Shown piece after piece: positions 17,349 to 25,887 of a DNA stretch of 32,699 nucleotides (positions within the stretch are counted from its first letter, which is position 1; every line of letters starts with the position of its first letter). This DNA is from Actinophytocola sp. (GTDB lineage Bacteria > Actinomycetota > Actinomycetes > Mycobacteriales > Pseudonocardiaceae). Where the stretch lies: assembly GCA_009377385.1 (NCBI GenBank), contig WHUD01000041.1:1-32699 (forward strand), given 5' to 3'. Both the position numbers and the translations under genes were made by a program. A model generated the notes under the pieces. The model did not search any database, was not told the DNA's origin, and was given only the letters and a program-made list of their open reading frames with translations.

Positions 17349-18266
17349 ATGACAACGACTCATGCACGTGATTCCTCTGGCACGACACCGGAATCGCCCT
17401 CGTCACGGCAGTCGAGGACACCGCTGACACAGTGGACGACCGCGATGGCGCTGTCCGGCACCATCGGCGCTGTCGTCGTGGAAAGCGGCGCCGAGGCGCC
17501 CGCCGCGGCGTTCGCGCGCTGCCTGGTCGGCGGACTGCTGCTGATCGTCTGGAGTTCGGCGCGCGGGTGGCTGTTGCCGACACTGCGCGGGCTGAGCAGG
17601 CGCGAGCTGGGCGTGATCGTGCTCGGCGGCGTGCTGTTGGTGCTGAACTGGGTGCTGCTGTTCGCGTCCTATGCGCTGTCGTCGATCTCGGTGGGCACGG
17701 TCGTGTACCACACGCAGCCGCTGTTGCTGGTCGGACTCGCGGCGGCGCTGCTCGGCGAGCGGATCACCCGGAGCCACTTGATACGTGCGGTGATCGCGTT
17801 CGGCGGTGTCGTGGCGATCTCACTCGGCGCGGAGGGCGCGGACGGCCAGCCGGTGCGCCTGTCCGGCATCGTACTGGCTTTGGCCGCCGCGATGCTCTAC
17901 GCCGGGGCGACGCTGATCGCCAAGCGACTGTCGCACCTGCGCCCGCACGTCGTGGCTGCCGTGCAACTGACGACGGGGACGGTGCTACTGGCACCCGCGT
18001 TGCTACTCACGCCGTTGCCGGCGGGCGCGGCGGGGCTCGGATGGCTCCTGCTGCTGGGCACGGTGCACACCGCCGTCATGTACGTGCTGATGTACTCCAG
18101 CGTCGGACGGCTGCCGACCGGGACTGTCGCGGTGATCTCGTACGTGTACCCGCTGGTGGCGGTGCTCGTGGACAGTCTCGCCTACGGGCACCGGGTCACG
18201 CTGGTCGAAGGCGCCGGAATGCTGGCGATCCTGCTCGCCGCGCTGGCACCCCGGCGACGGGCGTGA
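17349..18266 (+). CDS. EamA/DMT-superfamily exporter
   Basis: The 305-residue protein has about ten hydrophobic helices arranged as two EamA repeats of five: for example FARCLVGGLLLIVWSS, ELGVIVLGGVLLVLNWVLLF and AVISYVYPLVAVLVDSLAYG. The first repeat's end has the typical TQPLLLVGLAAALLGERIT, and the second has VYPLVAVLVDSLAYGHRVT. The family includes exporters of amino acids and metabolites (RhtA/YdcZ-like); the substrate cannot be read from sequence. It begins with a 30-residue polar N-terminus rich in Ser and Thr. Divergence from a GlxA-type regulator suggests inducible efflux. The gene is convergent with ctaF, with repeat array B between. Confidence 0.9.
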   Translation: MTTTHARDSSGTTPESPSSRQSRTPLTQWTTAMALSGTIGAVVVESGAEAPAAAFARCLVGGLLLIVWSSARGWLLPTLRGLSRRELGVIVLGGVLLVLNWVLLFASYALSSISVGTVVYHTQPLLLVGLAAALLGERITRSHLIRAVIAFGGVVAISLGAEGADGQPVRLSGIVLALAAAMLYAGATLIAKRLSHLRPHVVAAVQLTTGTVLLAPALLLTPLPAGAAGLGWLLLLGTVHTAVMYVLMYSSVGRLPTGTVAVISYVYPLVAVLVDSLAYGHRVTLVEGAGMLAILLAALAPRRRA

Positions 18267-18391
18267 CCGTGACACACGACGTCAGGAACGAGGGACACGG
18301 CGCGACCAACGAGCGACACGACGTCAGGAACGAGGGACACGGCGCGACCAACGAGGGACACGACCGCGCCGGCGTGGCGTGCGATGCGACG
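18267..18391 (-). repeat. 21-bp repeat array B (after ctaF)
   Basis: Five units, read on the minus strand, have ACAC (plus strand) at 18274, 18295, 18316, 18337 and 18358, every interval exactly 21 bp. Odd and even units differ (CTCGTTGGTCGCG versus CTCGTTCCTGAC), giving a 42-bp repeat present twice with one change. The array begins about 26 nt past the ctaF stop and ends at the stop of the exporter gene. Confidence 0.9.
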
Positions 18392-18826
18392 TCAGTCTGC
18401 GGCGGGACCCGCCTCCGAGCGGCCACGGTGGTACTCGAACACCAGGCCACCGATGGTGATCAGCAAGAACCCGATGGCGATGACGAGCAGCCAGACCTCG
18501 AAGAACGCCAACGCGATTCCGGCGAGCGCGGCGGCTCCGGCGAGCGCGACCGGCCAGTAGCTGCCGGGGCTGAAGAAGCCCATCTCCCCGGCGCCGTCAC
18601 TGACCTCGGCGTCGTCGTGGTCCTCCGGACGCAGCTCGATACGGCGGGCGATGAACCGGAAGTAGCTGCCCGCCAGCAGGGCGAGGCCACCGGTCAGGAT
18701 GAGCGCGACCGTGCCGATCGGCTCGACGCCGTCGCGGGTCATCAGACCGGTCATCACGGCGTACACGATGGCGATGAAGAACGCGAAGATCGTGACGATC
18801 TCGAAAATCCTCGCTTCGACCTTCAT
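18392..18826 (-). CDS. ctaF: Actinobacterial cytochrome c oxidase subunit IV
   Basis: The 144-residue membrane protein begins MKVEARIFEIVTIFAFFIAI and has four helices in two pairs (residues about 8-30, 38-56, 90-108, 112-132) separated by a charged loop, RRIELRPEDHDDAEVSDGAG, matching CtaF of the actinobacterial aa3 oxidase. The sequence GFFSPGSYWPVALAGAAAL is a family landmark. It has no known cofactor and stabilises the oxidase. It lies 60 bp downstream of ctaC on the same strand and is probably co-transcribed. The repeat array that follows its stop reads in the same direction. Confidence 0.95.
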   Translation of the reverse strand: MKVEARIFEIVTIFAFFIAIVYAVMTGLMTRDGVEPIGTVALILTGGLALLAGSYFRFIARRIELRPEDHDDAEVSDGAGEMGFFSPGSYWPVALAGAAALAGIALAFFEVWLLVIAIGFLLITIGGLVFEYHRGRSEAGPAAD

Positions 18827-18886
18827 CTGGCCGTCACCCTCTCGCCTGTCGGTGCTTGTGTTGGTTCAGTGCGGGTGGTCACCGGG

Positions 18887-19822
18887 TCAGCCCACCGCCG
18901 ACCCGGCCGTGCGCTCCGTGGTGAACGGACGGGTCGTGACCGCGTACGGCTTACACAGCTCGCCGCAGTTCATCTTGTCCAGCGCCTCGGACGCGGTGTA
19001 CGGCGCCTTGGTGTCAGGGTTGATCTGCTTGCGCAGCCGAATGTACTCGTTGTACTTGTCCGGCGAGAGCGCCCTGACCTCGAAGTTCATCACCGAGTGG
19101 TAGGTCCCGCACAGCTCGGCGCACCGGCCGATGAATGCGCCTTCCTTGTCGATGCTGGTGACCTGGAAGGTGTTGTCCTGGTTGTTCTTCTCGGGGCGCG
19201 GCATCGCGTCGCGCTTGAACAGCAGCTCAGGCACCCAGAACGAGTGGATGACGTCGGTGGACTCGATGTTGAACTGGATCCGCTTGTCGGTGGGCAGCAC
19301 GAGCAGGGGGATCTCGGTCGAGCTGCCGACGGTGCTGACGGTCTCCCCATCGGACGTCGTCTGGCCGGGGTACCTGAACTCCCAGTTCCACTGGAAGGCG
19401 ACCACGTCGACGGTGACGTCGGGGTCCTCTTCCTCGGCGAGCACGCTGACCTCGGTGGTCGCGGTGAAGAAGAACAGCACGCAGACCATGATCGTGGGCA
19501 GCACGACGGCGAACAGCTCGAGCGGCACGTTGTACTGGAACTGGCGCGGCAGCTCGTCGTCGTCCTTCTTCTTACGGTGGAAGGCGACCGACCAGAAGAT
19601 CAGGCCCCACACCAGCACACCGACCGCAAGCGCCGCGATCACCGTCCAGGTCCAGAGCTCACGCATCTGCTCGGCTTCCGGGGTGACTCCTACCGGCCAG
19701 CCGAACCGGAGCACCTCGTCGACCGAGCAGCCACTCGCCGTGACGGCGACAGCCCCGGCCAGTGCGGCGATCTTGCCCGCCCTTGACCATCGTGATGCCG
19801 GGACATGCCTCTTCCGACCCAC
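18887..19822 (-). CDS. ctaC: Cytochrome c oxidase subunit II (lipoprotein)
   Basis: The GTG at 19822 is preferred because AGGAGG lies nine bases upstream; a GTG at 19849 would add nine residues. The product is 311 residues. A lipobox, VTASGC, places the lipid-modified Cys at C32. Two membrane helices follow (about 57-81 and 103-121), then the cupredoxin domain with the CuA ligands: H193 in DVIHSFWVPELL, and C234, E236, C238, H242 and M245 in GRCAELCGTYHSVMNF. FQWNWEFRYPG is the conserved aromatic electron-entry region. It accepts electrons from QcrC in the bcc-aa3 supercomplex. It forms an operon with ctaF and is divergent from asnB. Confidence 0.96.
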   Translation of the reverse strand: MGRKRHVPASRWSRAGKIAALAGAVAVTASGCSVDEVLRFGWPVGVTPEAEQMRELWTWTVIAALAVGVLVWGLIFWSVAFHRKKKDDDELPRQFQYNVPLELFAVVLPTIMVCVLFFFTATTEVSVLAEEEDPDVTVDVVAFQWNWEFRYPGQTTSDGETVSTVGSSTEIPLLVLPTDKRIQFNIESTDVIHSFWVPELLFKRDAMPRPEKNNQDNTFQVTSIDKEGAFIGRCAELCGTYHSVMNFEVRALSPDKYNEYIRLRKQINPDTKAPYTASEALDKMNCGELCKPYAVTTRPFTTERTAGSAVG

Positions 19823-19990
19823 TGCGTCACGCCTCCTCGACTGGTTCACTCACGACGCTTTGTCGCCGAGCGGAGCCTATCCGAATGAAACCGCGTTGAG
19901 CGCGCCGGGGCGTCACGGCTCACGTTCGACAAGCGGGCATACTGGGTTCTCACCGGCGATTATCGGCATGACGATGAGGTGTTGCAGCAC

Positions 19991-21925
19991 GTGTGTGGCC
20001 TGCTCGGACTGATCTGCGCTAGCGAAGACGACGCCACTGCGGCGCGGCCAGCCGTCAAGGCCGCCCTGCACTGCCAACGCCATAGAGGCCCCGACGAGAG
20101 CGACACCTGGGCCGACTCCGAGGTCGTCTACGGCTTCAACCGGCTGGCGTTCATCGACGTCGAACACTCGCACCAGCCGCTGACCTGGGGCCCGCCCGAG
20201 TCGCCGCAGCGCTACACCATGAACTTCAACGGCGAGATCTACAACTACCGTGAGCTGCGGGAACGGCTCGCCACCGAGCACGGAGCGGCGTTCAACACCG
20301 AAGGCGACGGCGAGGCCATCCTGGCCGCGTACCACCACCTCGGCGAGGACGCCGTGTCCGAGCTGCGCGGCATGTTCGCGTTCATGATCTGGGACGCCGA
20401 GCGCAAGGTCGTCTTCGGCGCGCGGGACCCGTTCGGCATCAAGCCGCTGTTTTACGCCATCGGTCCCGGTGGAGCGGCGTTCTCCAGCGAGAAGAAGAGC
20501 CTACTTGAGCTGGCAGGCGCCCTCGGCACCGGCGACACGCTGGACAAAGTCGCCCTGCAGCACTACCTGACGCTGCAGTACGTGCCGGAGCCGGAGACGC
20601 TGCACGTCGACGTGCGCCGCATCGAGTCGGGCTGTTCGTTCACCGCGACACCCGGCGGTGAGGTGAACACCACGCGGTACTTCTTCCCCAAGTTCACCGC
20701 GCGTCAGGTGGCGGGCCCCGAGGAGTCGGCGTCGTTGCACCGGCGGATCACCGATGTGATGCGCGACTCGGTCGCCAAGCACATGATCGCCGACCCTGAC
20801 ATCACCGTCGGCGCGTTCCTGTCCGGCGGCATCGACTCGACGGCGACCTGCGCGCTGGCCAAGGAGCACAACCCGAACCTCATCGCGTTCACCACCGGCT
20901 TCGAGCGCAAGGGCTACTCCGAGGTGGACGTCGCTGCGGAGTCGGCGGCGGCGATCGGCGTGAAGCACGTCGTCCGCACCGTGTCGGCCGATGAGATGAT
21001 GGCGGCGCTGCCGCTGATCGTCTGGTACCTGGACGACCCGGTCGCCGACCCGGCGCTGGTGCCGCTGTGGTTCATCGCCCGCGAGGCCCGCAAGCACGTG
21101 AAAGCGGTGCTCTCCGGCGAGGGCGCGGACGAGCTGTTCGGCGGCTACACCATCTACCGCGAGCCGATCTCGCTGCGCGCGTTCGAGAAGATGCCCGGCG
21201 GGTTGCGCCGCGCGCTCGGCACGGTGTCCACCAAGATCCCCGAGGGCATCCGCGGCAAGGACCTGCTGCGGCGCGGTGCCCTTCCGCTTGAAGAGCGCTA
21301 CTACGGCAACGCCCGCATCTTCCGGGACGACCAGCTGCGCCGCGTGCTGCGGAGCTACGTCGAGGGTGTCGGCCACAGCGACGTCACGGCGCAGCCGTAC
21401 CGGATCTCGGAAGGCTGGGACCCGGTGGCGCGGATGCAGCACGTGGATCTGTTCACCTGGCTGCGCGGCGACATCCTCGTCAAGGCCGACAAGATGACCA
21501 TGGCGAACTCGCTGGAGCTGCGGGTGCCGTTCCTCGACCGCGAGGTGTTCCGGGTGGCGGCCGACATCCCGCTGTCCGAGAAGATCACCTCGGAGACGAC
21601 CAAGCACGCGCTGCGCAAGGCACTCGCGGAGATCGTGCCGCCGCACGTGCTGAACCGCCGCAAGCTTGGCTTCCCTGTTCCTATCCGGCTGTGGCTGCGC
21701 GACGAGATGTACGACTGGGCTCGCGGCATCATCAACGACTCCCGCACCGAGGAGTTCCTGGACAAGCAGGCGGTGCTGCGGCTGCTCGACGAGCACAAGG
21801 CGGGCACCCTCGACCACAGCCGTCGCATCTGGGCGCTGTTGATGTTCATGCTGTGGCACGGCATCTTCATCGAGGGCCGCATCAAGCCGGACGTCCCGGA
21901 GCCGCAGTACCCCGTGCGCCTGTAG
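19991..21925 (+). CDS. asnB: Glutamine-dependent asparagine synthetase / LtsA-type amidotransferase
   Basis: I place the start at GTG 19991 because it gives Met-Cys-Gly-Leu, exposing Cys2, the essential N-terminal nucleophile of the glutaminase domain; the upstream GTG at 19979 would bury it. The 644-residue protein has the class-II glutaminase domain (RHRGPDES, FNGEIYNY, GDGEAI) and the ATP-pyrophosphatase synthetase domain (FLSGGIDSTATCALAKEHNP, SGEGADELFGGYTIYREP, KADKMTMANSLELRVPFLDR). It closely resembles M. tuberculosis AsnB (Rv2201) and corynebacterial LtsA. In these relatives the enzyme amidates meso-diaminopimelate of peptidoglycan rather than making asparagine, which fits a neighbourhood rich in cell-wall genes. 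It is divergent from ctaC. Array C follows the stop. Confidence 0.95.
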   Translation: MCGLLGLICASEDDATAARPAVKAALHCQRHRGPDESDTWADSEVVYGFNRLAFIDVEHSHQPLTWGPPESPQRYTMNFNGEIYNYRELRERLATEHGAAFNTEGDGEAILAAYHHLGEDAVSELRGMFAFMIWDAERKVVFGARDPFGIKPLFYAIGPGGAAFSSEKKSLLELAGALGTGDTLDKVALQHYLTLQYVPEPETLHVDVRRIESGCSFTATPGGEVNTTRYFFPKFTARQVAGPEESASLHRRITDVMRDSVAKHMIADPDITVGAFLSGGIDSTATCALAKEHNPNLIAFTTGFERKGYSEVDVAAESAAAIGVKHVVRTVSADEMMAALPLIVWYLDDPVADPALVPLWFIAREARKHVKAVLSGEGADELFGGYTIYREPISLRAFEKMPGGLRRALGTVSTKIPEGIRGKDLLRRGALPLEERYYGNARIFRDDQLRRVLRSYVEGVGHSDVTAQPYRISEGWDPVARMQHVDLFTWLRGDILVKADKMTMANSLELRVPFLDREVFRVAADIPLSEKITSETTKHALRKALAEIVPPHVLNRRKLGFPVPIRLWLRDEMYDWARGIINDSRTEEFLDKQAVLRLLDEHKAGTLDHSRRIWALLMFMLWHGIFIEGRIKPDVPEPQYPVRL

Positions 21926-22002
21926 CGCAGCCCTGCGGCGTCGTGTCCCCCACTCACGGCGCCGTGTTCGTCGCTCGGGACGTCGTGTTCGCCGTTCGCG
22001 GG
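21926..22002 (+). repeat. 21-bp repeat array C (after asnB)
   Basis: Three units, read on the plus strand, have GTGT at 21942, 21963 and 21984, both intervals exactly 21 bp. Unit cores are GTCGTGTCCCCCACTC, GCCGTGTTCGTCGCTC and GTCGTGTTCGCCGTTC. The array lies between the asnB stop and the stop of the convergent flavoprotein gene. Confidence 0.88.
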
Positions 22003-23391
22003 TCAGTCCGTCGCTGGCTGCACGTTGTGCCAGCGGTTGAGGACGTTGTCCGGGTCGAATGCCGCCTTCACCCGGGCCAGCCGCCGGTAGTTCTCCTCGC
22101 CGTAGCCCGCGATGACCCGATCCACGCCCTCGTCGCCAATGAAGTTCAGGTACAGCGCACCCGTCGTCCACGGCCGCATGTCATCGGCGAGCTGGTGCGC
22201 CCAGTCCCTGGCCCGCTGATCGTCGGCCGGGTTCTCCCAGAGACCGAGCGGGTGCACCACCCAGGAGACGTCCCGGTTGGCCATGGCCCCGATGCCTGCG
22301 TTGCGCGCCACCGCCCCACCCCACGGCAACAGCGCATGCTGCGACGGCGAAGGCACCACCATGCGCTCGGCCGCGGCACAGAACCGGTCGAGTGCCTCGT
22401 CGGGTAGTTCGTACAAGTACTCGGCGGACCAGTAGTTGCGGTATCCAGGCGGGTCGTCGAGCATGCACTGCAGTTCGGCGTACGGGAGGCCAGTGATGAC
22501 CTGACCCGCTGGCTCCAGCGCCAGCAACGAGCCGATCCGGCTCATGAGGTCGCCTTCGTCGCCGATGTCGGTGACCAGGACCCCGCAGCACAGCGTGCCC
22601 TGCAGCTCTTGCGGCACGAACTCTTCGGGCGGCCCGGTGAGGTACAGCAGGCCGCCGCCGATCTCGTCCGGCGCATCGGTCATGAGGTCGCGGTAGACGC
22701 CAGCTACCTGGCGTCCCTTGTCGCCGGGCCAGAGCAGCAGCGCGATCGAGAACGCCGCAATCGGATATAGCCGGAAAGTCAGCGACACCGCGATACCGAA
22801 GTTGCCGCCTCCGCCGTGCAGTGCCCAAAACAGCTCGGGGTTATCGGACTCGCTCGCCGTGATCTCTCTGCCGTCGGCGAGAACCAGGTCGACGGCGAGC
22901 AGATTGTCACAGGCCAGCCCGAACTTGCGCTCGATCCAGCCGGACCCGCCGCCGAGCGTGAGGCCGGCGACGCCGGTCGTCGACACCCTGCCGCCAGTGG
23001 TGGCGAGGCCGTGTTCCTGCGCGGCCTTGTCCAGTTCACCCCACACCGTGCCACCGCCGACGGTGGCGATGCACGCGACGGGATCGATGGTGACCTCGTT
23101 GAGACCACGCAGGTCGATGACGAGGCCGCCGTCCACAAGGGACGCGCCAGCCACGCTGTGCCCGCCGCCGCGCACCGCGATGCCCAGCTCGTTGGCGCGA
23201 GCGTAGGCGAGCGCGGCGCGCACGTCCTCGCGACTGGCGGCGCACGCGATGACGCGCGGCCGGGCGTCAATGGCGGCGTTGAAGATGGCGCGCGTGGTCT
23301 CGTAGTCCGCGTCGTGCTCGGTGAGCACGGTGCCGTCGAATCCGGCACGGAGATCTTCGATGTTGAAGCGCTGCGCTGTGCCTTCCGACAT
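22003..23391 (-). CDS. BBE-type FAD-linked oxidoreductase
   Basis: The 462-residue flavoprotein belongs to the PCMH-fold, berberine-bridge-enzyme-like oxidases. AAGGAGGG lies just before the ATG. H78 in AVRGGGHSVAG is the usual 8-alpha-histidyl FAD attachment site. The second, cysteinyl, attachment seen in bicovalent members is missing: the segment reads GGRVSTTGVAGLTLGGG with no Cys. The C-terminal BBE motif is present (YGEENYRRLARVKAAFDPDN followed by VLNRWHNVQP). No signal peptide is seen, so it is likely cytoplasmic. Relatives oxidise sugars, alkaloids or polyketides; the substrate cannot be inferred. It is divergent from the FadR-type regulator and shares its operator region. The gene is accessory: asnB and adoK are neighbours in M. 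tuberculosis. Confidence 0.9.
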   Translation of the reverse strand: MSEGTAQRFNIEDLRAGFDGTVLTEHDADYETTRAIFNAAIDARPRVIACAASREDVRAALAYARANELGIAVRGGGHSVAGASLVDGGLVIDLRGLNEVTIDPVACIATVGGGTVWGELDKAAQEHGLATTGGRVSTTGVAGLTLGGGSGWIERKFGLACDNLLAVDLVLADGREITASESDNPELFWALHGGGGNFGIAVSLTFRLYPIAAFSIALLLWPGDKGRQVAGVYRDLMTDAPDEIGGGLLYLTGPPEEFVPQELQGTLCCGVLVTDIGDEGDLMSRIGSLLALEPAGQVITGLPYAELQCMLDDPPGYRNYWSAEYLYELPDEALDRFCAAAERMVVPSPSQHALLPWGGAVARNAGIGAMANRDVSWVVHPLGLWENPADDQRARDWAHQLADDMRPWTTGALYLNFIGDEGVDRVIAGYGEENYRRLARVKAAFDPDNVLNRWHNVQPATD

Positions 23392-23476
23392 GTCGCCCTC
23401 CTTGGCTGACCAGCGAACCCCACGCTGAGCAGTCGTGTGGATCAGGCACGTCGTTACGACCTGCGGGGTTTCAAAT

Positions 23477-23487
23477 TGGTCTTACCA
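23477..23487. promoter_or_regulatory. FadR-subfamily operator
   Basis: TGGTCTTACCA matches the TGGT-N3-ACCA palindrome bound by many FadR-subfamily GntR regulators. It lies one base upstream of the TTGACG -35 of the adjacent regulator gene and 86 bp from the divergent flavoprotein start, a good position for autoregulation and control of the flavoprotein gene. Confidence 0.65.
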
Positions 23488-23488
23488 C

Positions 23489-23518
23489 TTGACGTCTTAC
23501 CTATCGGCTGGCTACGGT
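23489..23518 (+). promoter_or_regulatory. Promoter of the FadR-type regulator (leaderless)
   Basis: TTGACG (23489-23494) and TACGGT (23513-23518) are separated by 18 bp. The ATG starts seven bases after the -10 hexamer, so the transcript should begin at or next to the start codon. No Shine-Dalgarno is present, consistent with a leaderless message. Confidence 0.6.
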
Positions 23519-23525
23519 CCTGGCC

Positions 23526-24248
23526 ATGGCGCTACGACGTGTTGACCGGCGATCGGTCACCGACGAAGTCTTCGACCAGCTGCTCGCGGACATGATCGAA
23601 GGCGAGCTCGCCGCAGGTGAGCCGTTGCCGAGCGAGCGCAGGCTCGCCGAGGTACTCGGTGTTTCCCGACCCGCGGTGCGCGAAGCGATCCAGCGAATGA
23701 CGCACGCCGGGTTGGTGCAGGTCAAGCAGGGCGGCGGCACCGTCGTCAGGGACTACCGCCAGCACGCGGGCCTCGACCTGCTGCCCAGGCTGCTCTCGCC
23801 GTCCGGCCAGCCGGACCCGGGCGTGGTGCGCAGCGTCCTGGAGGCCCGGCTGCATGTCGGTCCGAAGATCGCGATGCTGGCGGCCGAGCGTGGTGGTGCG
23901 CGGCTGGCGGCGCCACTGGCAGCGGCGATCGAGGCACTGGAAGAGGCGGCCGGGGACGCCGTCGCGCAGCAACAGCACGCGCTGACGTTCTGGGACCACG
24001 TCGTCGACGGCGCCGAGTCGATCGCGTTCCGGTTGATGTTCAACGGACTTCGAGCGGCGTACGAACCCGCCATCGGCGCGCTGACCACCGCCATGGCGGC
24101 CGAGGTCACCCGCGTCGAGAACTACCGCACCCTCGCCGACGCCATCGTGGCGGGCGACATCGACGCGGCACGCACGGCCGCGCTCGACCTGCTGAGGCCG
24201 GCGACCACCGCGATGATGACCGTTCTCGATCGACTGGAGGAGCGATGA
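23526..24248 (+). CDS. GntR-family regulator, FadR subfamily
   Basis: The 240-residue protein has an N-terminal winged helix-turn-helix (LPSERRLAEVLGVSRPAVRE then AIQRMTHAGLVQVKQGGGTVV, about residues 35-80) and an all-helical FCD ligand-binding domain from about residue 95 to 225, ending DIDAARTAALDLLRPATTAM. FCD regulators sense small carboxylic acids or acyl-CoA, often through a metal. It is preceded by a matching operator and a leaderless promoter, so it probably represses itself. Likely targets are the divergent flavoprotein and the membrane hydroxylase gene, whose start overlaps its stop by ATGA. The effector is unknown. Confidence 0.9.
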   Translation: MALRRVDRRSVTDEVFDQLLADMIEGELAAGEPLPSERRLAEVLGVSRPAVREAIQRMTHAGLVQVKQGGGTVVRDYRQHAGLDLLPRLLSPSGQPDPGVVRSVLEARLHVGPKIAMLAAERGGARLAAPLAAAIEALEEAAGDAVAQQQHALTFWDHVVDGAESIAFRLMFNGLRAAYEPAIGALTTAMAAEVTRVENYRTLADAIVAGDIDAARTAALDLLRPATTAMMTVLDRLEER

Positions 24249-24979
24249 CCAGCGAGTCGAAAGCAGCCATTGACGCCCGCGCCAGGGAGCGTGTGCGCGC
24301 GGATGAGGCCGCCATGACCGGACCCCGCAGGCGATCAATGCCACTCAGCGGAGCGTGGCGCGGGTTCTGGCGGCACCCGTCGCCGTGGTTCATCGGCGCC
24401 ACGCTGGTCGCCGCGCTCACCGCTCGGCTCGTCGTCGGCGACTGGCGGCTCACCGACGCGATCCTTCCGGTGATCATGATCGCGGCGTTCCCGTTCTTCG
24501 AGTGGCTCGTGCACGTGTTCGTCCTGCACTGGAAGCCGCGCCGTGTCGGCAAGGTCACGATCGACTCGTTGCTCGCCCGCAAGCACCGCGAGCACCACGC
24601 CGACCCGCGCGATGCGCCGCTGGTGTTCATTCCGTGGCCGGTGCTGTTGTGGCTGCTGCCCGCCTACACCGTGATCGCGTTGTTCGCGTTCCCCCGGCTC
24701 GGCCTCGGCCTGACGTTCCTGACCGGCGTCGCCACGCTCGGCATCCTCTACGAGTGGACGCACTACCTCATCCACAGCGACTACCGGCCGCGCTCCCGCG
24801 TCTACCGCGCGATCTGGCGCAACCACCGGCTGCACCACTACAAGAACGAGCACTACTGGTTCACCGTGACGACGTCCGGCACCGCCGACCGGGTGCTGCG
24901 GACTTACCCTGACCCTGGTGAGATCACGACCTCCCCCTCGGTGAAGGCCCTCCATGCCAAGGGGGCCGCCACCCGCTGA
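24245..24979 (+). CDS. Fatty-acid-hydroxylase/sterol-desaturase-family membrane di-iron protein
   Basis: The 244-residue protein belongs to the FA-hydroxylase superfamily. It has about four membrane helices (FIGATLVAALTARLVVGDW, AILPVIMIAAFPFFEWLVHV, LVFIPWPVLLWLLPAYTVIA, LGLTFLTGVATLGILYEW) and the expected histidine clusters that bind two irons: HVFVLH, KHREHH, HYLIH and HRLHHYKNEHYWF. Relatives hydroxylate or desaturate lipids, sterols or carotenoids. The first 45 residues are polar and cytoplasmic. Its ATG overlaps the regulator's stop, so the two are translationally coupled and probably co-regulated. The substrate is unknown. Array D follows the stop. Confidence 0.88.
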   Translation: MTSESKAAIDARARERVRADEAAMTGPRRRSMPLSGAWRGFWRHPSPWFIGATLVAALTARLVVGDWRLTDAILPVIMIAAFPFFEWLVHVFVLHWKPRRVGKVTIDSLLARKHREHHADPRDAPLVFIPWPVLLWLLPAYTVIALFAFPRLGLGLTFLTGVATLGILYEWTHYLIHSDYRPRSRVYRAIWRNHRLHHYKNEHYWFTVTTSGTADRVLRTYPDPGEITTSPSVKALHAKGAATR

Positions 24980-25088
24980 GCCTCGTGTCCCCCGTTCCGG
25001 ACGTTGTGTGCTGCGTTCCCGCCGCCGTGTCCCCCGTTCTGGACATCGTGTTCCCCGTTCCCGAGGTTGTGTCCCCCACTCCGATCCT
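24980..25088 (+). repeat. 21-bp repeat array D (after the hydroxylase gene)
   Basis: Five units, read on the plus strand, have GTGT at 24985, 25006, 25027, 25048 and 25069, every interval exactly 21 bp. The core is CCGTGTCCCCCGTTCYG, with variants TTGTGTGCTGCGTTCCC and TCGTGTTCCCCGTTCCC. It is the only array in a tandem rather than convergent gap. It begins a few bases after the stop and ends about 60 bp before the SoxR-like box. Confidence 0.9.
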
Positions 25089-25146
25089 CACCCGAAGGTC
25101 GGGAGTCGAATGCGCACGGTCGAAATCCGAGCTCGAAACACCTTGA

Positions 25147-25164
25147 CTTCAAGTCAACTTGAGG
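25147..25164. promoter_or_regulatory. SoxR box-like operator over the SDR promoter
   Basis: CTTCAAGTCAACTTGAGG matches the classical SoxR box CCTCAAGTTAACTTGAGG at 16 of 18 positions. It overlaps a -35, TTGACT (25143-25148); GAGGAT lies 19 bp further on, the long spacing typical of MerR-family-activated promoters. It ends 15 bp before the SDR start codon. soxR itself is not in the window. Confidence 0.65.
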
Positions 25165-25179
25165 TTCGAGGATGACCTC

Positions 25180-25887
25180 GTGACCGATTCCACGACACCT
25201 ACCGCCGTCGTCACCGGCGGCTCACAAGGCCTCGGACTCGCCACCGTCACCGAACTGGTGCGCGCCGGCTGGCACGTCGTCACCACCGCACGCGACGTCG
25301 ACCGGCTCAACACGGCGACCGCATCACTTCCGTCAGTGACCGCTGTTGCCGGCGACGTCGCCGACCCCGCGCATCGCAGCGCGCTCGCGGCGGCAGCGGC
25401 AGAACACGGGAACGGCGCGTCGCTGGTCATCCACAACGCGAGCGAACTCGGCCGAAGTCCGATGCCGTCGCTCGCCACCTATCCGATTGAGTCGCTGGAA
25501 CGGGTGTACGCGGTCAACGTCATCGCGCCGCTCGCGCTCACCCAGCCACTCCTCCCCCAGTTGCGCGCCAACGCTGGCTGCGTCATCGCCATCTCGTCGG
25601 ACGCGGCGACCGAGCCATACCCCGGATGGGGTGGCTACGGTCCGTCCAAGGTGGCGCTGGATCACCTGACCGCGATCCTCGGCGCCGAGCATCCCGAGCT
25701 GCGGGTGTATTCGTTCGACCCAGGCGACATGAATACCGCGATGCACCAGGCGGCCTTCCCTGGCGAGGACATCAGCGACCGCCCGGACCCCGTCACGGTC
25801 GTGCCCGCACTTCTGCGGCTGCTGCGTTCCGACCTGCCGAGTGGACGGTACCGAGCCGCCGATCTGACCGAGGCGGCCCCGGCATGA
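25180..25887 (+). CDS. Short-chain dehydrogenase/reductase
   Basis: Starting at GTG 25180, with GAGG eight bases before, the protein has 235 residues; a TTG at 25159 falls inside the operator. The cofactor loop TGGSQGLG is at 12-19, and catalytic S140 (ISSDAAT), Y153 and K157 (GGYGPSK) are present. The usual NNAG is NAS here. Arg in TARDVDR after beta-2 hints at NADP(H). Its stop overlaps the start of the QueA-like gene by ATGA, so the two are coupled. The SoxR-like box over the promoter suggests induction by redox-cycling compounds. SoxR regulons in Streptomyces contain oxidoreductases, which fits. The substrate is unknown. Confidence 0.9.
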   Translation: MTDSTTPTAVVTGGSQGLGLATVTELVRAGWHVVTTARDVDRLNTATASLPSVTAVAGDVADPAHRSALAAAAAEHGNGASLVIHNASELGRSPMPSLATYPIESLERVYAVNVIAPLALTQPLLPQLRANAGCVIAISSDAATEPYPGWGGYGPSKVALDHLTAILGAEHPELRVYSFDPGDMNTAMHQAAFPGEDISDRPDPVTVVPALLRLLRSDLPSGRYRAADLTEAAPA

